The notes beneath the pieces were generated by a model. That model saw nothing but the letters and a program-made list of their open reading frames with translations. It ran no database searches and had not been told where the DNA came from. Positions 45,801 through 56,486 of a stretch of 64,000 nucleotides of DNA are shown piece by piece; the stretch's first letter is position 1, and the number at the start of each line of letters is the position of its first letter. The DNA comes from Cunninghamia lanceolata (taxonomy: Eukaryota; Streptophyta; Pinopsida; Cupressales; Cupressaceae). Made by a program: the position numbers and the translations under genes. Location: positions 7,310,501 to 7,374,500 of the forward strand of contig BSBN01000334.1 of assembly GCA_027924645.1 (NCBI GenBank). Reading direction: 5' to 3'.

Positions 45801-45944
45801 TAACATAATCATTTCCATGATTTCATAAATGATAGTCAATATAACTCATATCTTTCCTTGTCATTCATTTAAACATCATAATAAATTTACTTATGTCCAA
45901 GTAAAAGTAAAAAGTATAGCAAGACAAAAATTGGGGATGTACCA
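42803..45944 (-). repeat. 5' LTR of Gypsy B (3,142 bp)
   Basis: On the plus strand it runs from TGTAACATCTACATTC to GGGGATGTACCA, where the last bases are changed from the expected GTAACA. It aligns with 19,642-22,779 over its full length. The CTTAG target copy follows at 45,945-45,949. Confidence 0.9.
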
Positions 45945-45949
45945 CTTAG

Positions 45950-48400
45950 CAAATATCTTCCCTTTAGATGAAGAGAGCAAAGCGAAAAGGGTGTCAACTC
46001 TTTGCAATCAAAATAGAGAAAGTAGATGATCATAAAGAATCTATTTCTAAAGATGATTTAATGTATTATGAATCTCAAAAACTTCAAGGAGTTGAAGAAG
46101 GAAAATCCATAGATCAAGAGAGATCATATATGGGAAAGTATCTCTTTCTCTAGATTTTGCGGATGGATTTCCAGATGAATTACCCAGATTACCTCCTAAG
46201 AGAGATTTTGACTTTTCAATAGATATAATTCTAGCATTAGAACCTATATCTAAAGCTCCTTATCACAACAGAAATGATGGAGCTAAAACCTCAACTATAG
46301 GAATTTCTAGAAAAAGGATTGATAAGACCCAATGTTTCACCCTAGGGAGCACCAATGATTTTGGTTAAGAATAAAGATGGCACACTGCGTCTATGTATAA
46401 ACTATCATATTCTAAATAAAGCCATGATAAAGAAAAAATATCCATTACCCCATATTGATGATCTCTTTGATCAAATGCAAGGGGTAGCTGTATTTTCAAA
46501 GATCGATCTATGATCAAGATACCATCAACTAAAATGTTTGATTGGTCAGAAAAATGTCAGGAGGCATTTGATCAACTAAAAGAGAAGTTCACTATGACAC
46601 TAATTCTAAAGGTACCTAATCTAGAAGGTCATTTTGTAGTCATTGTCGATGCCTCAAGAAAAGGATTAGGTGGTGTACTTGTGCAAGATGGGCAAGTTAT
46701 TTCTTATGTGTTTAGAAAGTTGAAAACATATGAGTAGAATTATGCTCCTCATGATCTTGAGTTGGTAACAGTTGTGCATGCACTGCAAATGTGGTTGCAT
46801 TACTTACTTGGGAAACCATTTGAATTAATAATAGACCATCAAGGACTTAAATATTTGTTTACTCAACCACATCTTAATGCTTACTAGAGGAAATGGTTAG
46901 AGCTAATATTTGATTATTATTTTGAGATCAAATACATTTAGGGCAAGGAAAATAGACTGGTTGATGCCCTAAGTAGAAGGAGACATACCTCCTCGATGAT
47001 CTCCATACATTTTGATTTTAAGAATCAAGTGTTACAAAAGTCCAAGGGAGACAAATACTATGAGCAGGTTAAGCAAGCTCTCTCGAACAACCCACATGAT
47101 TCTAGGTATGATGGATTCCACTTTGAACCAGATTGATTATTAAGATTCAAAGGAATAATGTACATTCTAAACTCCGAGGAGTTAAGGAATATCGTGTGGA
47201 AGGAAGTTCATTCTACACCCTATTTAGGACATCCTCGAGTGACGGAATTACTACTCGATGTTAAACCATTGTATTTATATAAAGGAATGAAAAAGGATGA
47301 TGCAAGTTTTGTAGTAGGATGTCTAGAATGCTAGAGGGTGAAAGTAGAATATCATCACCTAGCAGGGCTCCTATGTCCTTATGAAATTTTGAAGTGCAAA
47401 TAGAAAATAATTAGCATGGATTGTACAAGGTCTTCCTATGTCTAGAAATAGGCATAACACCATTATGGTAGTGGTAGATAGACTCACTAAGGTAGCGCAT
47501 TTCATACCTAGGAATTTGACAGATGGAGCACCAGTCATAGCCTACAAATTTGTGCAAAAAGTATTCAGGTTGCATGGTATTCCTAAGAAGATGATCTTAG
47601 ATAGGGATGCCTAAATGACATCAAGGTTTTCTAAAACCTTATTTTCTTCACTTGGAACTTAATTAAACATAAGCTCAACTTATCATCTCGAGAGAGATGG
47701 CCAAACATAAAGACTAAACCATGCCTTGGAAGATCTATTGAGAATGTATTGCATGGATCAACAATACAAATGGGAATATTATCTTCCTCTTGTGGAATTT
47801 TCTTACAATAATTCCTTTCATTCCACTATCAAGATGGCCCCATTTGAAGCAATATATGGAAGAAAGTGCCAAACTCCTATATGTTTGAATAAGCTAGAAG
47901 TTAGGATTAGCCTTGGTCCATAAATGCTATCAGAAATGGAAGAACAGGTCCATCTAATTAAGAAAAGGTTAGCAGAGGCAAATGATAGAGAAAAAAGATA
48001 TGCAGATGCTAAGCATATTCCAAGACATTTCTTAGTAGGAAAGAAAGTTCTGTTAAGAGTCAAACTACAACACAACTCCATTAAGTTTGGAAAATCATCC
48101 AAACTAGCTCCTAGATATGTGGGTCCCTTTAAAGTTCTTGAGGAAGTCAACCCAGTTGCATACATGACTGCTCTACCACCATCTCTTACCATGATGCATA
48201 TTGTTTTTCATGTTTCTTATTTGAAAAAGAATGTTGCAGTAGATAATCATATTCCTATTTGATTGGAATGATTTATAGGTGAAGGACCTAGGGGTGCTAA
48301 TGATTGAGCCCATCAAATTGCTCAAAATATGTAAGCTATGCTTGCATAATAAAGAATTTACTCAATGAAAGGTCCGCTGGGACCAGTATGCAGAATATAA
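45950..48400 (+). pseudogene. Gypsy A pol, second part (reverse transcriptase largely deleted, RNase H, integrase)
   Basis: The frame resumes with KGCQLFAIKIEKVDDHKESI and DELPRLPPKRDFDF-like sequence. It reaches SKIDL, a stop, and SRYHQLK, then jumps at about 46,533 to MFDWSEKCQEAFDQLKEKF. The whole palm region with the catalytic MDD is gone. RNase H is kept (GHFVVIVDASRKGLGGVLVQ, VDALSRR), as are integrase pieces (GHPRVTELLLDVKPL, SFHSTIKMAPFEAIYGRKCQ) and VLEEVNPVAYMTALPPSLTM. The tail near 48,370-48,450 still spells a worn chromodomain-like end. Many stops and frameshifts are present. Confidence 0.85.
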
Positions 48401-48529
48401 TGCCACCTAGGAGAATTATCATGATATTTATCAAAGATTTCCTCATCTATTTTAAGTTTTTACTATGATGAACACAAACTTTTTATGTTATGAACTTTGG
48501 ATACATTGGATCATCGAGGCTGATGATTC

Positions 48530-48544
48530 TTATATGAGGAGATA
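48530..48544 (+). promoter_or_regulatory. Polypurine tract of Gypsy A
   Basis: TATGAGGAGATA directly precedes the TGTTACATC start of the 3' LTR, comparable to the tract in B. Confidence 0.65.
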
Positions 48545-49120
48545 TGTTACATCTCCAAACATTGACTATGTTTTACTTTTACTTTCATGTGATTAAGTGG
48601 ATAAGTTTTATCATAGATTAATGATTTGATGCTTAGGAAAATGTCAGGATAAATCATTGATTTTATGAATTATGATTAATGCATAGGATTTGACATGAGA
48701 TCAAAAGATATTGAGATTATTTAATTATGATGTATAGAGATTTGTTGATGATACAGTAATCATAGTTTGTATGACTATGAGTGTAACTAGGAGATACATT
48801 TCCACCTCCAAAAAAGGAAGGAGAGCATCATCGGAGAGAAGGGAATAGATGTTTGGGAAGAGACGGGTTTGCAATTCAAGTTCCAAGATGTATATTTCAT
48901 GAACCTCCTTAAGACATGGTATGTAAAAATTAACTCCCATTGTTTAAGTTAATCTCAATTCGACCATTGTCGATTTGTCATTAAGGAAAGGATTCCAGCA
49001 TCAAAACTTCATTGAATTGGTTGGGAGATATTCAGGAAATATTATGAGGTTAGAGTTTAACCATTTCCCTTGGTCAAAGCTTTTTGATATATTTTATTCC
49101 TATGAGTGCGGATTTAATTA

Positions 49121-49412
49121 TGTAGAAACTACCAAGATCATGGAAAAACAAACAAGCACGAGATTGCAAGTGAAATTGAACAAATGTATAAAAATGAGAA
49201 AGTATAAATAGGAGAAATTGGATAACCAATTCTCCACAATATAGGGATAGGTGGCGAGTAACCATCCATGAGAATAGTGTGAGATGTCCACTGAGTTGAA
49301 ACATCTCCTAAATGACTAACCACTTTCACATAGTCAAAGAGCATGTGTGGAATTTGCCTAACTATGATTAAGTTATTATAAATGACTTAGGATAAGTGTT
49401 TATACACCAACA
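49121..49412 (-). repeat. 3' LTR of the 3.0-kb element
   Basis: On the plus strand it runs from TGTAGAAACTACCAAGATC to TTTATACACCAACA (on the minus strand TGTTGGTG...). It differs from the other LTR at roughly one base in ten over the first 100 bases, so the copy is old. Confidence 0.85.
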
Positions 49413-49424
49413 CCCCACCTTAAG
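49413..49424 (-). promoter_or_regulatory. Polypurine tract of the 3.0-kb element
   Basis: On the minus strand TTAAGGTGGGG abuts the TGTTGGTG start of the 3' LTR. Together with the primer site this fixes the orientation. Confidence 0.75.
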
Positions 49425-49586
49425 CATATATTAGGTGAGTTTATGAAAGATGGGTCTCGGCTATGAGCTTGATGAGGTACCCATGTACAAATGTATCTCT
49501 CAAAAAGAGGAGAAAGATAGATGAAAGAAAGGCTTAGAAATGCCCCCAAAAGATTCCCTCCTATAGAAGAGAAAATGATAGAAGGT

Positions 49587-50126
49587 CTATGAGACCCCCC
49601 CATAATACATATCCTGTTGCAGTGATGTTAGATAGTCAACAAAGGATGTAGATGTAGATCCAAGAATGCCGAACAATGTTCCTTCCCTTGGAAAGAAGTG
49701 AAACCACCTGAAGATGTAGGATATCTCCCATACGAGAAGATGTATGTATGATCTTGAATCATGCTGAAGTTGATCCAAGGATGATGGTGCCCATGTCGAT
49801 GCCTTCGAAGAGTTCTTAGGTGTCCCCATGTCGATGCTGAAGGAATCCATAACCAAATTAGGTGCATGCAAAATAGATGAGGATGATGACAAACCAGAAC
49901 TATGTATAGGACAATGTAGAGCATGAATATCTAAAGTGGACAATGTTGATGTAGCTTCATCTAAACTATCATCAAAGAGAACACTGATGTCCTTAATGTG
50001 TGCTTCCATGTTAGCAATGCAAGACTCTACAAATAGACAATTGATGTTAGATAGAAATGTGTCCCAATCAGAAATGCTAGGAAGACTGATTGCCTGTTGT
50101 AAAGAAGCACTAGAAGCTTTCGACAA
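49587..50126 (-). CDS. ORF of unknown function in the 3.0-kb element (179 codons)
   Basis: This is the longest open frame of the element. It opens near ASSASLQQAISLPSISDWDT and contains FDDSLDEATSTLSTL, a serine-rich centre and WFHFFPREGTLFGILG. The frame is probably open further upstream (SDPRVTL before 50,126). There are no recognised motifs. It may be a remnant of gag sequence or simply an undamaged non-coding frame. Confidence 0.35.
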   Translation of the reverse strand: MSKASSASLQQAISLPSISDWDTFLSNINCLFVESCIANMEAHIKDISVLFDDSLDEATSTLSTLDIHALHCPIHSSGLSSSSSILHAPNLVMDSFSIDMGTPKNSSKASTWAPSSLDQLQHDSRSYIHLLVWEISYIFRWFHFFPREGTLFGILGSTSTSFVDYLTSLQQDMYYGGVS

Positions 50127-50285
50127 AGTGACTCTGGGATCTGATGAAGTAATAATAGGAGTGATGACTTCTTCTATGTCACCGAAACATTTTTTTCTAT
50201 ATAAAGATTAGGGATGTGATTTGTGATCAAAGCATGATCATATGGGAATGGAGAAATATTTGAGTCTCTTTACATCTCCCAAATT

Positions 50286-50521
50286 TTGATCCATAATGCA
50301 TGTAGACAATCAATATCCATGATGGCATACAAAGTGGCATCTAAAATATGTAAATTGATCAATCCAATAATGTGATCGTGATGATTAAACCACTTAGCCT
50401 TCTGAGATTGTTTACCAGGTTCAGGGACAAGTCCATAAATATGGGGTATGAGATTATGGATCCTAAGATGTTTTAGGATGCCTTCACACTAGGACTTATA
50501 GTTTTCCTTGTTTAGGTTGAT
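50286..50521 (-). pseudogene. Copia gag-like relic in the 3.0-kb element
   Basis: One minus-strand frame with a single stop reads NKENYKS, then CEGILKHLRIHNLIPHIYG, then KAKWFNHHDHIIGLINLHIL, DATLYAIMDID and ALWIKIWEM. This has the layout of the Copia gag start: a NYxxWK-like entry, EW..D..A.G.I...L, then LW.KL. It is the only sign of the parent element's coding capacity. Confidence 0.5.
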
Positions 50522-51827
50522 TATAGAAGATTGAGTTTGATATCCAATGATTAGAATAAGTTAGTTTGACTAGACAATGGATATCAACACAATTGGGCAA
50601 CCCAGATTAGTTAGATCCCTAATTGAACTTTGTGAAGTGGTACTTTATGAGTTGAGTCTATGATTTTGCTTAATTTCCCCGCTTAAAGTGGCACATGACA
50701 AAGTTAGTGCATTGTGACACTATCCCCCCTTGCTTATGTGTTTTTCCTCCAAATTGTGCACTATATAGAAGGAGTGCTTTAGGTCACCCTAAAATAGCCT
50801 AATCAGGCACTTTATAAATTTAGTACAATATTAGGCTAGATAGAACAGCGATAAAAAATAACCACTTTTGCAAAACGAATGACTCAATTTTGAGTTGTTA
50901 TGCAAAATTTCTAGGCCTTTGAAATTTTTGCATTAACAAAAAAAAAGAAAACACCTTCTAAAATAAATTTTCCAATGTGCTGGAAAAACTTTGCATATAA
51001 TTTGATATGAGAAAAAAAAAAACTTGATAGAGAAGTAAAACTTTAGCCCCCTTTGGTTGGGCATAACCAGGAGCTTAATATCACATGTGACCCAGGGCTA
51101 AGGATTTAAAAATTGCCCCCCCTTTTGATGACATCACCCCCTAGTTTCTTATGTCATGTGAATAGTGACACGAAATAGGGGTTTTATTTTGACAGACATC
51201 TCAGTCCAATGCTAAGCAAAACGTGGCTTGGAAAAGCCTATTCTCTTGCCTGAATTTAAATGGAATTGGGGTAGATTTCTGGTGCCGTGCTATTAGAGGA
51301 GTTAGCATCTGTGAGAGAGGTGAAGTGAATGGCATCAAAGGCCTATGAGTGGCATTGAAGGTACATGAAGAGGCCGATGAGGGTGCTGTGTCTAGCCATT
51401 GAGGGCATAGTATGGGGCAATTGAGGTCCTACCCAATATGTAGGCGTGTGCAGTTTTCTCCTATGAGGCATTAAGGTGGTGTTGAGGGGCACCGAATGGA
51501 GGCACTATGGGCATTGGTTAGTGGTACTACTGACTAGCTATGTGGGTAGCCTAAGAGGCATCAACCCTTCTACTGTGATGCCTCCTGTGTGAGGCACTAA
51601 TGGTGGCCTCTATTAGGCGAGTTCGGCCTATGAGCAAAGGCTCCAAAATAACATGCTTTTCCACCGTGGGTCAGCCTTTATGTAGGCCTTGGTCAATTCT
51701 TCTCCTTTGCAACTAGTTAGCATGCACAATAAAAAAAACTAGACCAAAAAACGTCATAGTGATGAAAACCTAACATCAATGGAAGCGATTTGTACAATGA
51801 GAAAAACAACTTGAAGCTTACGACTAT

Positions 51828-51840
51828 GGCTCTCATACCA
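51828..51840 (-). promoter_or_regulatory. Primer binding site of the 3.0-kb element
   Basis: On the minus strand TGGTATGAGAGCC follows directly after the LTR end (TTTCTCCA). It matches the initiator-Met site TGGTATCAGAGC except for one base. Confidence 0.8.
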
Positions 51841-52134
51841 TGGAGAAACTACCAAGATCATGGAAAAACAAGCAAGCATGAGTTTACAAGTGAAATCGAA
51901 CAAATGTATTAACAAATGAGAGAGTATAAATAGGAGAAATTGGATACTCGATTCTCCACAATACAGGGATAATTGTTGAGTAACCATCCGTGAGAATAGT
52001 GCAAGGTGTCAATTGAGTTGACACATCTCCTAAATGACTAACCATTTTGACATATTCAAAGAGAATGTGTGGAATTCGCCTAATTATGATTAAGTTAGTA
52101 TAAACGACTTAGGATAAGTGTTTATACACCAACA
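51841..52134 (-). repeat. 5' LTR of the 3.0-kb element
   Basis: On the plus strand it runs from TGGAGAAACTACC (third base changed) to TTTATACACCAACA, followed by the target copy AATTA. Both LTRs hold AGTATAAATAGGAG, which is TATA-like on the plus strand. On the element's own strand the promoter is not clear. Confidence 0.85.
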
Positions 52135-53842
52135 AATTATATTGATGTCAGTTTATGGTTACGAGGGAGAAGAAAACCTCAATCCCTTACTCGCATTTTG
52201 TTGTATGATTAATACAACACCATACTTATGGTATTGCAACCATAGTGCCAATATAAGATTGTATTTACTATTATTTGTATATTGATATATACATAATGTA
52301 TAAGTGAAATTGTATGTTTTAGTCTTGAACCTTATCATGTCGTGACAAGCCTAAGCTATGGAAAATCACTACACTCATGTATTGAGCACAAATACGTACT
52401 CCATGAAATGTGGAGAAAGTGGAGAGAATGATGTTGAAGTGTAGGAGTGAGTCTTGCGAAGAAGGAGCATGACTATTGCTGCATGCTCCTCTTGGAAGCT
52501 TTAATAGGATTAGTGGGCGGTTACTCCCGTGGGGTACGTTGTCATGTAAATAAATCAAAAACACACTCAGAAGGAGGTTAAGAAAAAAAAGAAAGAAAAA
52601 GAGAGTCCAACAGAGGGATTGATGGAATAGGAAGGAGGCACAAAAGCCTAAGGGGAAAACAACGAAAAGTTCAGAGAGGATTCGAAGGCCTGTGTCAGAA
52701 AAAATATTCAGGTACATTATGATATGTATGTACGACACAACCAACTATGAATAACGTGTTACATGTTCACGGTAATCAAGTTTATTGAGTGTTTACATGT
52801 TTAATGATGTTCTGATGTTTCAAAAGGTTGATAACCAGTTACAATTTATCAATGCTATTGATCGATGCCTGTATGGTTTTTATTACTATCATAAGACTAG
52901 ATAACTCCAGTTAACAATGCCCTCGTTTAGAAAAATGATAAATTATGGATCTCATGATAAGAAAGATAGGCGGGTATGAAACTACACGTGTATAACGTTT
53001 GCCATCAGAATGACATCTCTAGTAAATGGGTTCTTGTAACCGTGCAATACTGTCTGTGCCACAATGATTATATATCATGTGTCTTGTGAATGTGGTCTTG
53101 TCCAAACTAAGTAATAACTATCAGCATCGATATTTAGTGAAAATATTAGCTGATACGTAAACCTTTTGAGGCTCAACATTGAAAATGACCTATTTCTTAT
53201 AAACTAAACCTTTAAAGAGATTACCACTTTCCTCTAATGTCTGATAGACCGCTATATATGTTTTTTGCAAACTCCATTTCTTATTACTTACTATGGAATA
53301 TACCTATGTTAGCAAACATGTTTGTTGTAGATGGGTAATAGAACCACAAGATGAGATTTAGTTCTCACAAGATTCTTTCGATGATTTATCAGTTATGGGA
53401 TAAAAATAATAATTTTTACATGAAAAGTTATTCGAGGAAAGCAGAAATTGTTCTTTACAGTAAATGATTGGCATATTAGCAGTCTAAGATGGGTAGTAGT
53501 GTTTGACATAACTATATCTTACGTATATATATACTTGATCTTTTTAACAAATTGCTCTTGATGGCATTTGAAGAGTAAAGTTGGTTCATGAAACCTTGAA
53601 TAAAGTAGTTATTATTGTAGAATATTTGATATTCTTTTACTTTCAAATAACAAGATTGTTAATATTGTTTTGGGGTTAGAGGAGGTAAATCCCAAAAAGA
53701 ATAATGCAGAAATGTTTAGTTAACATAAGATGCTTTTTATGACTATAGAGTAAAACAAACAAAGTTATTATTCATAAGGATTAGATAAAAATCCTTGAAC
53801 CAAGATGAGTACCTTGGACAAGTGTATGAAGTTATAGACAAA

Positions 53843-54819
53843 GAATGCTGCCACAACAATGGATTACACTTTCTGGGATATCCTATCTTTTGCTAAAATC
53901 ACATACTTTTAGAAAATATAATGATTCAAGCCTTGAAAGGTTCCATTTAAAGGATTTTAATTGAAGAGGGTTTGGTCAAACCCCCTTAGATTCAAACGCC
54001 CTTAGATAGAACCCCGTTAATTTTAAACCATAGCTATAATAAAGTCTCCTCTACACCTATCAAAATCTTGATAAAAAACTACTTTTGATTTACCTTTTGG
54101 AAGATCAAATGAATTCATTTAAAATTTACATTTTGTAAGTATTTAGTTCTTATTATAAGCTTCCCAAAAAGTATAATTTTAAATATATTTAATTTGATTA
54201 TTATATTTATTTTTTATTTCTTGTGAATGTAGGTTTTTCAATGAACATCAAGGTCTTTGTTTCACACATACGAAAAAATGGAAAATAGAGAAAAAAAATT
54301 CTAAAAAATACACGTCCTGTAAGTATTGATGTCCTTATTCTGACAAACAAATGAATTCTGATACATACAAAAAAAGTTATGTTGGACAGAATACACCAAT
54401 GTCTAAATTACAATTGGTTTGACTTAAAATCATAATTAAAAAGAAAATCAACAAAACATTATGAAACCAAATGCAGCATCTAGATATCGGTGTTACCAAT
54501 CTAAATTCAAAAGAATCAAAATTTTATCCTTTGTACAAAAAAGTTATGTGTGACAGAATACACATCACTTTAAAAAATGTTGTTTACTATTAAAAACTAG
54601 TTATCAAAGGAGACGTAAAAAAATTTACAATTTAACTCTAATTTTTTTTAAAAAAAATAGAATCTACAGACAAAATTTCACAAATCATTAGTTTGCATCA
54701 TCTTCAAAGTCCTAATGGTTTAGTAGCTATAGGTGTTAGAAAGTAAAGATTTAGTTAAAAATGTTGATTTCAATGTCAAGTTTGGCCAAAAAGTGTAACC
54801 CATTATTGTGGGATGACCC
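53843..54819. mobile_element. 977-bp non-autonomous DNA transposon (MITE-like) with long inverted ends
   Basis: Present in the 3' LTR of A, absent from the 5' LTR (which reads GACAAAACTATTTTT without a break). The ends are inverted repeats: CCACAACAATGGATTACACT on the left and, inverted, CCACAATAATGGGTTACACT on the right, extending over about 30 bp into TTYTGG. The target duplication is short: CAAA on both sides fits (53,839-53,842 and 54,820-54,823), with AAA as the alternative. There is no ORF. The interior has two copies of AAAAAGTTATG plus GACAGAATACAC. Confidence 0.8.
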
Positions 54820-55512
54820 CAAAACTATTTTTCTATATTGATACAAGACACCAAAACTAATAATGAATATATATAAACATTTGAAACAAGGAATAGAGTG
54901 ATAGAGATTCATAGATTCCATGTTGCAGTAGCAACAAGAGACTTTTCGAAAGACTAAGACCTCAATTTGAACCATCCTTGGTAATTTACTCCAGAGATTG
55001 GGGTTAGAAATCTAAGTCTAGTGGACTATGGGTGAAATTTAATTAAGTCACCCCATGATTAGAATTGGTCAAACAAACTTCACTATAGGATAAGATAGTT
55101 TCAAGGTAGAAGTGTGTGAACTTTCAACTACATTCATTGTGAAACATCTATTTATAATTGGATCTTTTGTCAAAGTAATGCATCCATCTCTCCATGGATT
55201 AGGTGGTTCACTGTACTCAAGATTTGCATAACTATTTGGTAGTGTCATACTTTGTTAGAAGGGATCTATAGTTGTACGACCATGTTGGTTATGTAGGGCA
55301 TAACACTAAAAACTCAAATAACGTAAATCTATTGGTTTCTTATATATATTCCCTTCATCAAGGGTAGGGCCACTTCCAGGAAGGAAGGTGGGACTGCCAG
55401 TTTCTAGATGAAGGAAAAGCACTCAGGTGATGCTTTCCTTCCGAAGCAGATGACAAGCCAAGACTTATGAAGATATATATCAAAACTCTAGATGTAGTAT
55501 ATTCAATATTAT

Positions 55513-56465
55513 TGTATACACCTAAAAATGACACGACTTGTCCAAATAAATATTCTTAATATTTTTTTAAGTCTAATTCCTCTATTAATAAATAAAAAAA
55601 TAAATTTATTTAATTAAATTCTTCAAAATCCTCCAAAATTAAATAAATTAGTTCTTCCAAAATCATTCTAAATTAAATAATACCAATTATTTAATTGTTT
55701 CTTCCAATAATATCTTCTCTAAGTTTAAATAAATCAATTATTTATTTAAGTTGTCTATTCTTTCTAAATTGAGTTATCTCTAAATATAATTCAATCCTTG
55801 TGCACATGCAATTGAATATTCTAAATATTTAATTAAGCTAAAATATATTCTCATCCTCATGCAATTTCCATCCTCTAGTTCTATTCTCTTAACTGATTAA
55901 TCTATTCTTTTAATTAATTAATCTCTTCAGTTAACTCATTCTTCTATTTTATTAATTCCTCTCATGCAAAATAGAGAAAGACACTTGTCCTCTTCCTATT
56001 CGCACACATTCCTCAACCATTGTATACCATTGATCTTCTCTCTTTCAGGTCTATAAGTACAACCCTATCCCTCCATTTCATTCGATCCAAGCTTTAGTAT
56101 TGTTACTCTACAGGAATCACAGTGCGCCTCTACCACCCACATCATTCCTTTCACTTGTGATCACTTTTGTTACCATATCACTATCATTGTTGTGACGTTC
56201 ATCTTCATTACAAAGCATTATCATAGCCATTCTCCATTCACAATCTTAGAATAGAAAAGAAGTGCAATCTATGAGGGCCTTATTCATACATGCAATATCG
56301 ATTGAGATAGGCAACCAATAGAAGCTATGAAGCTTTGAGGTTTGCAAAGGTTTTTGAAGTTCTTTTGTTTGATTGATCTCTTTATTTCTTTATTTCATTG
56401 AGTTTTGGGTATTATTGTTATTGATATATTTATTATCCATTTAAAATCCAATTTTTCCTTAAACA
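55513..56465 (+). repeat. 5' LTR of Gypsy C (953 bp)
   Basis: It begins TGTATACACCTAAAAATG and ends CCTTAAACA, just before the primer site. It is very AT-rich with AATTAAATAAAT blocks, like the 11,036 solo LTR. A TATA-like TCTATAAGTACAAC lies at about 56,051. Confidence 0.75.
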
Positions 56466-56486
56466 TTTTGGTACCCACCATGGGGC
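56466..56486 (+). promoter_or_regulatory. Primer binding site of Gypsy C
   Basis: TTTTGGTACCCACCATGGGG resembles the TTTGGCGCCCACCGTGGGG sites common in plant Gypsy elements, with CG-to-CA and similar changes. Confidence 0.65.

Larger units (their letters stand above)
19642..45944 (-). mobile_element. Gypsy B: related chromovirus-like element on the minus strand, nested in A
   Basis: Both LTRs are complete (19,642-22,779 and 42,803-45,944). The flanking A sequence shows CTAAG on the left (19,637-19,641) and CTTAG on the right (45,945-45,949), a 5-bp target duplication with one mismatch. The minus-strand order is 5' LTR, primer site, leader ORF, gag, protease, reverse transcriptase, RNase H, integrase, chromodomain-like tail, polypurine tract, 3' LTR. 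A 14.9-kb DNA transposon splits pol just before the reverse transcriptase. Sequence kinship with A is high in gag, pol and LTR ends. Confidence 0.9.
49121..52134 (-). mobile_element. Non-autonomous LTR retrotransposon (3,014 bp, Copia-like), minus strand
   Basis: Two LTRs of 292 and 294 bp bound the element. The target duplication AATTA is perfect (49,116-49,120 and 52,135-52,139), and Gypsy A's 5' LTR shows the unbroken site TTTAATTATATTG. On the minus strand the 5' LTR (52,134 to 51,841) is followed by a primer site and the 3' LTR is preceded by a polypurine tract. The 2.4-kb interior has no protease, reverse transcriptase or integrase, only a gag-like relic and one ORF. The class is a LARD-like derivative. 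Its autonomous parent is unknown, though the primer site and gag relic suggest Copia. Confidence 0.85.
14133..55512 (+). mobile_element. Gypsy A: chromovirus-like LTR retrotransposon, host of all central insertions
   Basis: Element order on the plus strand: 5' LTR (14,133-17,367), primer binding site, leader, gag, protease (up to 19,641), then Gypsy B inserted, then the rest of pol (45,950-48,400), polypurine tract and 3' LTR (from 48,545). The 3' LTR is cut at 55,512 by Gypsy C. Long LTRs, a tRNA-iMet-type primer site and a gag/pol order with integrase last fit the chromovirus (Tekay-like) group. The clade is inferred. The element is old: gag and pol are full of stops, and a large piece of reverse transcriptase is missing. 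Confidence 0.85.
48545..55512 (+). repeat. 3' LTR of Gypsy A, interrupted twice and truncated by Gypsy C
   Basis: It begins TGTTACATCTCCAAACATTG and matches the 5' LTR to 49,120. It resumes at 52,135 (after the 3.0-kb element) and again at 54,820 (after the 977-bp element), and runs to 55,512, where Gypsy C starts. The remaining 270 or so bases of the LTR should lie beyond C, outside the window. Confidence 0.85.

Noticed and set aside
45829..46153. Independent small genes spanning the right edge of Gypsy B
   Set aside because: The first part is LTR sequence and the second is Gypsy A pol. The frame across the junction is accidental.
48545..55512. One long composite element of about 7 kb
   Set aside because: Comparison with the 5' LTR of A shows one 3.2-kb LTR with two separate insertions, each with its own target duplication.
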